The position numbers and the translations under genes are program-made. DNA of 64,000 nt from Amia ocellicauda (lineage: Eukaryota > Chordata > Actinopteri > Amiiformes > Amiidae), in the NCBI RefSeq assembly GCF_036373705.1, contig NC_089850.1, positions 33,344,733-33,408,732 of the forward strand. The letters are read 5' to 3'. Within the stretch, counting starts at the first letter, position 1; the number at the start of each line of letters is the position of its first letter. Positions 1 through 11,999 of the stretch are shown piece by piece. The notes below the pieces were generated by a model, which saw only the letters and a list, made by a program, of their open reading frames with translations, was not told where the DNA came from and searched no databases.

Positions 1-95
1 TCTTATTAGCCATTGTGAATAAATTAGCCATTACTTTCAATTAATGTAATGCTATTTGATATTATTATTTTATATACTAGTGCAGTTAATAATAT

Positions 96-142
<47 letters not shown>

Positions 143-669
143 GTATGTATATGTATAGATTCATAAAATACATTCATAAAAAAGATTCTGATGTAGAAAA
201 TTATGGCCTTTTCAGTTTTTGTTGAATTGCAATATGACTTTTAACAGTGTACAGCATTGAAAGACAGAAATCTTATTTGACAAAATAAAATATTTCAAAT
301 GTCATTTGTTTATCTCTCTTGTTGGTATCAAGTGAATTGTCACTTTGAAGCTTTCTGTCCTCACACTGGGAGCCACTCATACAGTTTCATTCGACAAAAG
401 GCATTACAATCATTCTTATTTTGTCAGTGTATCAGTTATGTGAGTAGTATTTTATTTGAATACTGGCTTCGGCTGTTCCCATTTTTTGTCTTTCTAAATA
501 TTCCTTTTGATATTTTCCATCATGTTGTTATTTTTTGAATACACAAAAGATCAGCTGGGAGCTCTTTTTTATAATGTGAATATCTTCCCCCTTTAGCATT
601 CACTAGCTGAAATTATTGTAATTTATTTAACTAAATAATACTTTGGCTACATAAATATACATTAATTTA
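1..669. other. AT-rich intergenic flank, no gene seen
   Basis: No convincing coding exon, RNA gene or repeat other than a (TA)n run at about 99-140. The short open frame near 299-538 has no recognisable domain and low-complexity composition, so I read it as chance. Confidence 0.6.
99..140. repeat. (TA)n microsatellite
   Basis: About 42 bases of uninterrupted TA dinucleotide seen directly. Confidence 0.95.
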
Positions 670-897
670 CAGTGAGGGAAAAAAGTATTTGATCCCCTGC
701 TGATTTTGTACGTTTGCCCACTGACAAATAAATGATCAGTCTATAATTTTAATGGTAGGTGTATTTTAATAGTGAGAAACAGAATAACAACAACAAAATC
801 CAGAAAAATGCATTTCAAAAAAGTTATACATTGATTTGCATGTTAATGAGGGAAATACGTAATTGATCCCCTATCAATCAGCAAGATTTCTGGCTCC

Positions 898-994
898 CAG
901 GTGTCTTTTATACAGGTAACGAGCTGAGATTAGGAGCACTTTCTTAAAGGGAGTGCTCCTAATCTCAGCTCGTTACCTGTATAAAAGACACCTG
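898..994. repeat. Perfect 43-bp palindrome within the Tc1 element
   Basis: Bases 898-940 and 952-994 are exact reverse complements separated by an 11-base loop. The palindrome sits between the left terminal repeat and the transposase ATG at 1037, so a transcript started in the left end would carry a long hairpin in its leader. Confidence 0.95.
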
Positions 995-1036
995 TCCACA
1001 GAAGCAATCAATCAATCAGATTCCAAACTCTCCACC

Positions 1037-2050
1037 ATGGCCAAGACCAAAGAGCTGTCCAAGGATGTCAGGGATAAGATTGTAGACCTACACAAGGCTG
1101 GAATGGGCTACAAGACCATCGCCAAGCAGCTTGGTGAGAAGGTGACAACAGTTGGTGCGATTATTCGCAAATGGAAGAAACACAAAATAACTGTCAATCT
1201 CCCTCGGTCTGGGGCTCCATGAAAGATCTCACCTCGTGGAGTTTCAATGATCATGAGAACGGTGAGGAATCAGCCCAGAACTACACGGGAGGATCTTGTT
1301 AATGATCTCAAGGCAGCTGGGACCATAGTCACCAAGAAAACAATTGGTAACAGACTACGCTGTGAAGGACTGAAATCCTGCAGCGCCCGCAAGGTCCCCC
1401 TGCTCAAGAAAGCACATGTACAGGCCCGTCTGAAGTTTGCCAATGAACATCTGAATGATTCAGAGGAGAACTGGGTGAAAGTGTTGTGGTCAGATGAGAC
1501 CAAAATCGTGCTCTTTGGCATCAACTCAACTCGCCGTGTTTGGAGGAGGAGGAATGACCCCAAGAACACCATCCCCACCGTCAAACATGGAGGTGGAAAC
1601 ATTATGCTTTGGGGGTGTTTTTCTGCTAAAAGGACAGGACAACTGCACCGCATCAAAGGGACGATGGACGGGGCCATGTACCGTCAAATCTTGGGTGAGA
1701 ACCTCCTTCCCTCAGCCAGGGCATTGAAAATGGGTCGTGGATGGGTATTCCAGCATGACAATGACCCAAAACACACAGCCAAGGCAACAAAGGAGTGGCT
1801 AAAGAAGAAGCACATTAAGGTCCTGGAGTGGCCTAGCCAGTCTCCAGACCTTAATCCCATAGAAAATCTGTGGAGGGAGCTGAAGGTTCGAGTTGCCAAA
1901 CGTCAGCCTCGAAACTTTAACGACTTGGAGAGGATCTGCAAAGAGGAGTGGGACAAAATCCCTCCTGAGATGCGTGCAAACCTGGTGGCCTACTACAAGA
2001 AACGTCTGACCTCTGTGATTGCCAGCAAGGGTTTTGCCACCAAGTACTAA
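1037..2050 (+). pseudogene. Tc1 transposase with a single in-frame stop
   Basis: DDE transposase that cuts and pastes the surrounding element. The frame runs 338 codons from the ATG at 1037 (good Kozak context, ccaccATGG) to TAA at 2048-2050, usual Tc1 length, interrupted only by TGA at 1220-1222 (codon 62). The N-terminal part has the paired-type DNA-binding helices ([19 protein letters not shown] start). The C-terminal part keeps all three catalytic positions: Asp in WSDETK, Asp in QHDNDPKH and Glu in PIENLW. The stop is in the usual place of an Arg codon, so a CGA to TGA change at a CpG is the simple explanation. Without readthrough the product is a 61-residue DNA-binding fragment. Confidence 0.9.
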
Positions 2051-2259
2051 GTCGAAGGGGTCAAATACTTATTTCCCTCATTAACATGCAAATCAATGTA
2101 TAACTTTTTTGAAATGCGTTTTTCTGGATTTTTTTGTTGTTATTCTGTCTCTCACTGTTAAAATACACCTACCATTAAAATTATAGACTGATCATTTCTT
2201 TGTCAGTGGGCAAACGTACAAAATCAGCAGGGGATCAAATACTTTTTTCCCTCACTGTA

Positions 2260-5200
2260 TATACTACACAAAATGGAACCTGAGTTTTGTAAGTGAAATG
2301 GTCAAATATAGATTCAAAACTGCAGTCTTAATGTATGTTTGTTATACTGGTAAACCCTCAGTGTAGCTAACCCACTCAATGCCATCAGAATGCCATTACT
2401 CCCTGTGTCCCTGAGAGGATGCAGGTGCAAAGATGTAGCATTGGTCTCTGTGCAGAGCTGACCGAATTCCAAAGGAGCTAATGAACCCTCAACTGTAAAC
2501 GCATCAACAGACACATATGAACAGCGGATGAAATCATAATGACTGGATAAAACATTATCAACCTCGCCTTGTTATTGAAGACTGTGCTAAAACAAGTCAA
2601 ACATGGGATGGCATTTATTCCAAGAAAAGTGTGTGTGTGGGGTGGGCATACACTTGGGGTGGGGAGTCTCTGATGGTAGGTTGTTTACACTTCTTACAGT
2701 ATGTTCCCAACACATCCAGCAGATGCTAGGTATAGGTCTCTGTCCTGATCTGGAGTGATGCTACTGTTCTTTGTCAGGATATTTGAACCAGTCTCTCCAC
2801 ATCCAGAACCATGGACAGTAGGAATGTTTTACTTGAAGTAGCCTTGACCCTTGGGGCAGAAATGAAGCATTGCTGGATGTACCTGATTCTCTTCAATGTT
2901 GAGTTATACAGAGTATAATATTTGTCTGTAGAGAGGTGTCAGGGAGCGCAGTCAGTGACAGGTGAACATTGCCCACATGATTTCTCACTGCCAGCGGCCT
3001 GAACTATAGAGATGACACACAAAGTGTTCTTGCCTTCATATGCTTGGTGCTGCAGTTTCACCTTCCTGTCAGGAACAGAAATGTGTAAAATGCGATTCAT
3101 TGAAGCACAAAATCTTTTATAGACTTAACTAACAGGTGGAATTGTCTTTCTTTCATCCATGGCAAAAGATACTGGTCAGTTGCTGCACATACCTGTTTGC
3201 TTCCACATTCTTTGCTTAGCAGCATCAATCCCTGTCCTGTGGAAGTGACTGTCTGTCATGATTTCTTCTACTGGATGTGTTTGTACACCTGTGAGAAGGT
3301 TGCCTTGGAAAGTCTTGTGATGTCTGTTATTGTCAGTGTATTAGTGGCTCCAGGATGGTGCACCAACAACAAATCCAAAAATGTATCCTCCTACATCCTA
3401 CTAATACTGTATTTAGCCATATTGGAAAAACACATTAGGATTATATAGCTAACCTATTGTACTATTGTATAAGATATTGTAATATTGTATAAAATGACAA
3501 AGGCTGAATTGAAAGTGTAATCTTTTTACTTTATTGTGATTGGTATGGTGTTAAAAAACCTGCCACTTAGGTTACCATCATAATAATATGGACGTACTGG
3601 AATAACCTTGATGTCACTGGCAGGCAACACTACCAATTTAGCTGCAATGCCTTACGTGCATCCCAATAGGATTTTCAAATCTTCAACCTGCCAGCGAATT
3701 GCAAATTACAGACTTGTCCAGTAGTGAAAATTGGACTGTGACACTGTACTGGATATAGTGGTCAAATCCAATAATTGCTTGGATTTTATGGTGAGAGCAG
3801 CCCACAAATGTGATGATTCTATGTCATGTGGTTGGGAGATACACAACAACATATTCATTTTATAGTGTTCACCTCAGTCCCATCCAACACCTGGATTAAA
3901 TAAAACTCATACTTCTCTCATTTCATCTTGACCCTCTACTGGATGAAGCAGATATTGAAAATGGATGGATGGATACTATTACTTATTAATAAATAATGAA
4001 GAATTCGTTCATGGAGAATTGAGAGGAAAACACAGATACCCAGGTCTCGTGCTTCAGTAGAAACAGCAGGAACTGCGCCATGTTCCTCTGGCCATTGATT
4101 TGTAGCATTCCCTCAGCCAAAGGATGGATCTGCACTGAATTTTATACATAGTGGTCAGGTGCCTTTTGTCTGTTGTCACAGATGTTTTGGTAATGTATTG
4201 AACTTCATAATGGGTATTGTAGCATTCCACTTCTCATTTAATCTGTCCTACAGTTCAGATTCTTTAAAACAATTTTGATAAATACATACATTCATTAGTA
4301 GATAATGTGGATTTAAAGATTCTGTGAAAATATATTAGTCTGATACAGAAGGAAACAACAAAGACCATTTCCTTAGGAGCTATATATGGTACATCTACAG
4401 TACACTGAAATATTCATCATTTTCATGTATGCTTTCTGCAGCAGTGGATTGTGCTTAATCTGTCTATATTGGGCCCAGAGTGTTCAACCTACCCTGGCAC
4501 ATAACACATGCTTTCTTTCAAAGTATTGTCCAATTGTAGCCAGAAATGTATATCGCAATGGGCGTCTTTGTGAACATATGGCTTTAGCCTTTCATCCTAG
4601 CTGAATATAACCTAACAGTAGCTGCTTTTGACATCTGAGGTTGGTGCAAACACTATTACATTCATTCAGGTTAAGGGAAGAAAGAAGTGAGGCTTTTCTT
4701 CATTTGACTGAGAACATCACTGGATTGTTTTACAATAATTTAATAGAAAATTGCATTGTCTATAAGCCCTTTAAATAATTATGACATCACTAGGAGTTCA
4801 GAGGGAAGGCTGTCACATTTTGCCCATCTAACACTACGTCCTTCAGCAGCCTGATTTTACCCCAAGCCTCCCAAGGCCATACTAACAAGAGTCACAATAC
4901 ATCTCCATTTAGTGCACAGTTTTAGTTCTATGCCAGAAATTCAATGGTTTTATATCATAAGGGCTGGTTTTATGCAGTGATCAGTACTGCTACAAATGGT
5001 ATTTAATATTTGGCAATATAAGGGCTTCACTATTCAATTATACAGCGTAACGTATTTATTTGTTGCTTGACATTTTAGCCCAGAGATTATGGTACATCAT
5101 TTTTACGACTGATACTGTATCATGAATGCATTTTGTTTCACAATGTTTGTAGTTACACAGCCTTGTTGTTTATAAATTGCTGCAGCATCAGCTCCTGGAT

Positions 5201-5422
5201 GTAAAATGTTTTGAAAACATTATCGGTACATTCCCAGTATAAATAAATAATCTAATCTAAATGGTACCCAGTGCACTGTCACCAGTACACAGAAAAAAAT
5301 ATATATATTACTTATATTCTAAATAAAACTATGTACTAAGCTAAATAATTGGCTACAGCAGATTTACAGTATTATGTGCATTGCTTCATTTTTCCACATA
5401 TTACAAGACTACTGAATGCTGA

Positions 5423-5485
<63 letters not shown>

Positions 5486-5902
5486 AAAACTTTGCTAAAA
5501 CAATGCTACTAATTTATGCACATTGAAATAATATAAATTGTGTAAATGGTATACATTGACGGTAGCCTCTAACAGATGGAATTAATAAGGAATATAAATA
5601 TGAAACGCTAAGAGAAAGAACATCTTAAAATGTGTCAAAAGGAAACCTTTATATAACCAGTACAATTAAATGTGTTTTGGACTTTTTATTATGATGATTA
5701 TTTAGGTTATGTATCATATCGGCGGTAATAACGGACATAAAATAGTGCGATTTTAATACCTAAAAAGTTATCTATGTGTATCCTATGTAAATATTAGTTT
5801 CTGTTCTCATTGTACATCAAGTACAATATTTTGTTCAGCTCAAAAACCACAGATTATATTAAATGTCTAACAGAAAAGAGGTCAAAGTGATTTGCTGATA
5901 TC
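2260..5902. other. Intergenic DNA downstream of the filament gene
   Basis: No exon could be supported. A (TA)n run lies at about 5429-5480 and a short GGAT repeat near 3960. The stretch from about 2600 to 3400 is less AT-rich and may contain an old decayed insertion, but I could not assign it. Confidence 0.5.
5429..5480. repeat. (TA)n microsatellite
   Basis: About 50 bases of TA dinucleotide seen directly. Confidence 0.95.
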
Positions 5903-5908
5903 TTTATT
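5903..5908 (-). terminator. Candidate polyadenylation signal of the filament gene
   Basis: AATAAA on the minus strand, about 170 bases after the stop codon at 6079-6081. It is the first perfect hexamer downstream, so a short 3' UTR is likely. No transcript evidence is available. Confidence 0.5.
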
Positions 5909-6078
5909 TTGGCTTCCAGATGAAAAGCAACTAATGCACAGAGGTAATGCAAAGTGCAGGGGTACGGTTAAAGCCACTTGTCATACATCCGACCTGTTAA
6001 AAGCACTTGGGATGTTAGAAATATTAAGGCAAAGCTCTAGCAAATATGAAGTTATAGAGACGCAAATGTTTCCCTGGT

Positions 6079-8417
6079 TTAGTCTTCATCGATGTCATCC
6101 GCAGCACCGGAAATGGTTATCGTCCGTTCTTGGGTATCTTTCTGCAAAGTGTCATCTTCTGTTTTAACTGTTCTGAGGGAAACCAACATCTGGATTAAAC
6201 ACCCGCCACACCTGTGATCTTGCTGTGAGTGTTTGATAATGTTATAAACGTGTTCAACTATTGCACAGCATACACAAATAACCATAAAGGCTCTGATTGA
6301 ACAATCTGATTTTATGTTATTTTAATCAAGAGAGCCACAATTAAAATAACAATTGTATCTCATAGTTCGTGGTCTGTCCATAGTTTAAATTTAATAATAC
6401 ATTATTTTTTGTTTTGTTTAGTTTAGTTTTTTATTACATACAAAACGGACAGGTCTGCTGCAATTAACCCGTTCTATGAAGGCACTTACTCGTGAATGAC
6501 AGCTTTTAACAGAGAGCACGTTAATCTCGGCTTTTTCGTCATTGCATTGCTATTAAAAAGGTTACTTTTACCTGATGAGAACAGTTTTCCTCTCAGTCAT
6601 CTCCACGGCTTGTTCATTGGAGATGCTCTCGATGGCCCCCATCTGCCCCAGCATGCCGCTCATCAGCTGCGGGCTGCTGACCAGGCAGGCCAGCCGGGAG
6701 TCCTCGCCCTCGATCAGCTTCCTGCACCAACACACACAGCTCGATTTCTGACACTCTGCACTTCATCTATCTGAGAGTTAACGCATTTCAAATACAAAGT
6801 CACAGACAGGCCTACTATCAAGGTTACTGGATTCACATTGAATTTATTTCTCCATGTATCCCGATTAAACAAACAAACAAAAAACATTATATTCACAAAC
6901 AAGTATCACTTTGAATGCAATATTCATTTTATACATAAACCTTCCTATTGATGCTATATGTTACCTGTATGTGGTGATTTCAATATCAAGAGCCATTTTA
7001 ATATTCAGTAGGTCCTGGTATTCACGGAGATGAAGAGCAATTTTCTCCTTTGTGGATTTTAACTCTTCCTGGAGTCTCTTTATCTTTTCCTGAAAAAATT
7101 AAAATAAAATAAAAACACTAAATACTTTGGGTTTCACCGAACAAGGATAATGTTAAGGTCAAGTATACATTGGCTACTTCAAGTATAGAGGCGAATTTAA
7201 AACAATCGAGAGCCTATTCTGTTGTCTGTTTCACAGTTTCATGTGAAAATATGATTTTGAAAATGAAGTATTGGTACTAGCATTGTGAGTTGATGTGCTA
7301 CCCAATATTGTACCTGCAGATCTTCAATCTCCTTCTTGTATTTCTCCTGCGCGTCGCGGATTTGCGCCTCCAGAGCCGCGTTCCTGATTTTAAGGTTCTC
7401 CAGCTCCCGCTCTTTGCTCTGGATCTGCAAAAAGCATTGGATTGAATTTCTATTTCTTTTAGCTCAGATTAACAATCTTCCAACCGTTCGACAATGGTTT
7501 AAATCTTGTCTCATCTGGGGGAAATATCTCCTCTTTGGTCCACACCTTGTTCTAAATTATTGTATTACACAGAACGCAACATTTATTACCAGATAACGTG
7601 CAGAGTTTGTATTTTATTTGGTTGCCCATTGTTTCAATCCGATAATGTTGTACTATTCGCGCTCATTTTGATCTGTTTACATGTAACTTGAATTACTGTA
7701 AATGATAGTTTTGATGGCAATGAGTTGAATATGTGAAATGATGTACAATACATGTTTAAGTACAATGCATTTGTGAATTAAAACCCAGAGTCACCCCAGA
7801 ATATGTGAATTAAACTTGAAATAATAATCATCATCATCATCGTCATCATCATTAGGACCTATACAATGAATTACTCACGTCTCTTTTCCAGCCTGCAATT
7901 TCTTCTCTCACGCTTCTGACTCTCTCCGCATGCTTTGTAGAAGCCTGGTTAAGGTCTTGAAATTTATTTTTATACCAAGCATCCATTTCCTGAAAAAGGG
8001 AAAAATATATGTGTAAGCCCAAAGGTGGTATCCATTTGACTATAGTCTATGCACAACCAATAATTTAAAATTATATATATTCTATATCCATGCTGACGTT
8101 AATACCTGTATACCATGTCAGACGTTTTTCTAACTGTATGGAAAATAATCTGCATGCATGACATATAATATGCGTGGAATAAAACCAAGCACAGTAGGGA
8201 GCATCCGCAAACACAACAGTGTCGATAGCTGATAGAATGCAGGTCAAGCATTACACAGTGTTTGGTGCTCATTTTATATATTCGTGCTTTCTCTCTTTAT
8301 AATTCTATTAACCATACTTTTCACATGTGTGGAAATGCGAGGAAATGGGTATGTGCAAATTCCACAAGGCTAAAATAAAAAGGCAAATGTAGATGCAATG
8401 TCTTGTCAGCAGGCTTC

Positions 8418-8507
<90 letters not shown>

Positions 8508-9880
8508 TTTGTAATGTACCTGTAAATTCTTGGCAGCGATGTCGTCATACTGAGACTGGATCTGTTTCAGAGCAGCGGCCAGGTCAGGCAGGGAGAAGCT
8601 GATGTCCACAGTGGTCACCACACTGTAAATCTGTTTCATGAGCTCTTCGATTTCCTGGATGGGATCAAAGAAGGATTCTCACCTGAAACCGATTCTGTCG
8701 GTAACACATTTCAATAGGACAACACAGTTCTAACCTCCATTACCTCTTTGTGGACCCTCTGGAGGAATGCGATTTCCACCTCAAGGTTTTCCTGTTGTTT
8801 CTCCAGGGCAATGCGCGAAGATGTAGCGGCGTCCACATCCTAAGACATAAGACGTGAGTTAGTAACACATACACTGGCATACATGTATAGACTACAGATT
8901 ATTAACAAGTTGTGCATGTATGTCAAGCTAGCTAAACCTGTATGTATGTTGTAAGGTAACATTTCAGTGAAATCATCAGTGTGGTCTCTTACTGGGCGGA
9001 AAGCTTCGATCTCCTGTTCGGCTTTCTTTCTGGCCTCAAAGGCTTCTTCATATTTTACTTTCAGTGCCTCCAGCTGGGCAGTCACCGCCTCTTTAGCTGC
9101 TATAGACATGTCCTGGAAATATCAAATATCAGTTATATGCAGATAAATACTTCATATCATTGATAACTAAAAGAAGAAAGAAAAGGCGACACTAAATAGA
9201 AAGAAGCGTGCTTATGAAACACTAGCGGTTTGTTGTGTAAGTGGCACAATTATGCCACAATGTGGAATAACTTTCTTTTATTTTGTTGTTCTGTATTAAT
9301 AAGATACACGTTTCTTTATTTCCTTCACATTAATATGATCATAATTAGCTGTTCATTACATATCTCCTCTATATCCTGGAAAGGGAATCCCCTACAGGTA
9401 AGTGCACAGGTGCTCAGTACAAGGAAAGAGACGCTTCTGAGAAGATTGTACAGGTTATCGGGGCGTTAGACGCTGTTAAACTGGTAGTCTTCCAGACTGG
9501 GTAAAAGTTGGGCTGTGACATACCCGCTGCATCCTCATCTGATCAGCGATCTTCTTCAGCTCCCGGAGCTGCTCCTCATAAAGGACCCTCAGTCCGGACG
9601 GCTTGACAAAGCGCTGCTGCAGGGCTTCGATCTCCGCCTCCAGCAGCTTGTTCTGCTGCTCCAAGTTGCGGACCTGCCAGATAATCAATAATCCAAAAAT
9701 ACAACAGATTCCTAATATTTCATACACACTCAGATATGCCTGCTGCACAGATACGTGGCAGTAATGAACATCGCTATGTTGTTTCTGCCTGCCAGGAGGG
9801 CGAAATACACAATCTGTTTTACATCCAAGCGTGGCCAAATCGGAGAAATGCATTCAGAGAGATTTCTACATTCAAAGCCA

Positions 9881-9950
<70 letters not shown>

Positions 9951-11877
9951 CAAACATACTATAATATGTGTGTGTATGCTCATTAGAATATTGAAACACC
10001 TTTCAGGTTACATTTTTCCGCACATTTGGGATGCATTACATATGTACATTGATGTTTTGAAGCAATTTGTGTGCAAGCCCGTGTGTGGGTTAGATGGAAA
10101 TTGTCAAATTGAATGTTTTTGAGATTAAAATTGATTATTAGATGGTTACAATTAAATCTGGACACTGCCATTCACATTTTATTGTATTCAATTCAGTTTG
10201 TGTTCTGGGTATTTGATGGCGTTGAATAAGACAGAAAAGGGAAATTTGCCTTTTCAATGTATGCTGCCAGTCTGTCATTGAGCACCACCATCTCCTGCCT
10301 CTCAGTGGTCCTTGTGCTCAGGAATGCCTGGTTCTCCGCAGCAGCTGCATCCAGATCGAGAGCTGGCCCCATCCCAGCACCCAGACAGATTGCCCCCATG
10401 CTGAAATGACAATTAATTAACATTTTATTTACAATACATCCGAGCATATATTACAATAAGACATATGCAGAGTAATGTGTTATTTATGGGACCACGAACG
10501 CCACAGAAGGCGATATGAAACGTGTTTCTTTTTATTCTACACCAAGTTAAACCATGGATTAAGCAGTCAAAATATAACTCATACAACCTTTTGCTGAAAT
10601 ATGTGAAAGCAGATTAAGTGTATATGTGAAAATAAATTGAATGCTTGAGTTGCATTTTGACAAAGAGCTGTGGTATTTTTAAAATTAATTTTTTGAGCTC
10701 GTTTGTGGTTAGCACTTTGATAATATTATCTCATCCTGCATGCTTGGTTAATGGAAAACATCAACTTGGTTGTTTCTACTATTATAAAATAATGAAGATA
10801 ATAATGTGTAAGTTATTAATCTTTAACAGGGATATGTTTCCATTTACATATATGAACCAGAATGTTCAGAATGAATATCTGTACAGGTTACCACTTGATG
10901 TCCTTTTTTTGATGAAGACTACATTTTTGCCCGACAAAGCCTATACATAAAGCACAATCAAACCTCTCTCTTGTCAAGTTGTCATAGACCACAATTTGAC
11001 TATTCACAACCCCAAAAAAATAAAACATGGTATAATTGTCACATACACACAAACACACACACACATAGATACATTTGTGTGTGTGTGTATGTGTTCATGT
11101 GTAAAAATATTGAATTATAAATATAAATCTGTTAATATTAAAAACTGAATTTGCTAAGAGGGCAAATCCCTTAATTTAATAGTTTTAAAACAGCCCAGCA
11201 TATAAAAGAATGTGCAGTCATTCAATCAATTGAATAATAGCTCAGATAGGTTAAAGTGATTCCTATGCCTGCTACTTTTAGTTTCTGTTGAGTTAAAACT
11301 TTAGATTTTTTATTACTTTGCCAGGATTCACTTCAATCTGTTAGTGTTGACTCTTTTCAGACTTTTTGGAATTACTTCAACATGTCTGTGATATAGACAT
11401 ATCTTCTAAAGAATATAAAGATTTCTTTTTTCTCCAAAGAATAAATAACACTTTTTTCAGTTCTCTCTGTATAATTGACTGTACTGTGTCTATGTCAGCA
11501 ACTTGTAAGTCTGTGAGTCTACAATGCTTTACTATTAAAAAAGTCAGTTCTCCACACTGTCTTCATCAAGTCAGAATACATGTTTTGACTGCACTTTCTT
11601 TGATGCTGCAGGTTCTGCATGAAAGAAATCCAGGTCTTATTTATTCAATTCAGTTTTTTCTTGCTGCTTCTCGATATCCCTACCTGCCTATGCGAGGTCT
11701 GAGAGTTGCTGAGCTTGTTCTCCTGGTGGAGGCCGTGCGGGAGTAGCTGGCAGAGCGGTGCCTGGCCTCCCTGGTGCGAGGGGGAGAGGGGCTGGACACC
11801 CGCACCTGATAGGAAGAGGAGATGCCATCCTCGAAATGGCGACGGTATGAAGAAATCCTCTCTGGGCTGCAGCTCAT
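6079..11877 (-). CDS. Type III-like intermediate filament protein, 11 exons
   Basis: Cytoplasmic coiled-coil filament subunit of the vimentin/desmin/peripherin class. Coding exons, 5' to 3': 11877-11684, 10400-10250, 9673-9524, 9112-8993, 8839-8744, 8654-8520, 7989-7879, 7424-7314, 7089-6965, 6721-6572, 6172-6079. They total 1437 bp (478 residues) with consistent phase. The head (residues 1-95) is Ser/Arg-rich and carries SSYRRHFED, a variant of the type III head nonapeptide. The rod starts near [11 protein letters not shown] (106-115), has no lamin-type insertion in coil 1B, and ends with EITTYRKLIEGE (393-404). The tail (405-478) keeps the type III-like block [14 protein letters not shown] and ends acidic. 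The 96-bp exon coding DVDAAT to HKE matches a conserved IF exon, but other introns do not match the nine-exon vimentin/desmin pattern, and intron 2 is GC-AG. The paralogue is not identified, so no symbol is given. Confidence 0.88.
8418..8510. repeat. (TA)n followed by T20 tract in a filament-gene intron
   Basis: About 70 bases of TA then about 20 T, ending 9 bases from the exon boundary at 8520. On the gene strand it lies immediately after the GTACAT donor of exon 6. Confidence 0.9.
9883..9946. repeat. (TA)n microsatellite in a filament-gene intron
   Basis: About 60 bases of TA between exons 2 and 3 of the minus-strand filament gene. Confidence 0.95.
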
Positions 11878-11983
11878 TTTGACACTGTGTTTTGTTGTCT
11901 TCCTTTTCTTCTGGGTGCTGCTGGCTGCTGGAGGAGACAGGGACCCACCAAACTGTACTGCAGGAGCCAGGGGAAGGCTGTCC

Positions 11984-11991
11984 TTTTTATA
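11984..11991 (-). promoter_or_regulatory. TATA box of the filament gene
   Basis: The minus strand reads gaagTATAAAAAGGaca, a strong TATA element 107 bases upstream of the ATG at 11877. Transcription would start about 30 bases downstream, giving a leader of roughly 80 bases. A focused TATA promoter fits a tissue-specific gene. Function is inferred from sequence only. Confidence 0.6.
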
Positions 11992-11999
11992 CTTCTACA

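Larger units (their letters stand above)
670..2257 (+). mobile_element. Near-intact Tc1-like DNA transposon
   Basis: The element is 1588 bp, flanked by TA dinucleotides at 668-669 and 2258-2259 as expected for Tc1/mariner insertion. Both ends read cagtgagggaaaaaagtat inward and form inverted repeats of about 205 bp (roughly 670-874 and 2053-2257). Each has an outer and an inner direct-repeat motif (for example around 670-698 and 848-872), the IR/DR arrangement of fish Tc1 families where the transposase binds twice per end. A transposase frame lies inside on the plus strand. The ends are very similar to each other, which suggests a fairly young copy. Confidence 0.95.

Noticed and set aside
6496-6774. 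Plus-strand 92-codon frame
   Set aside because: It is antisense to filament exon 10 (6572-6721).
8393-8602. Open frames made of repeated Tyr-Ile across 8400-8500
   Set aside because: They are translations of the (TA)n tract. The real coding sequence here is the minus-strand exon 8520-8654.
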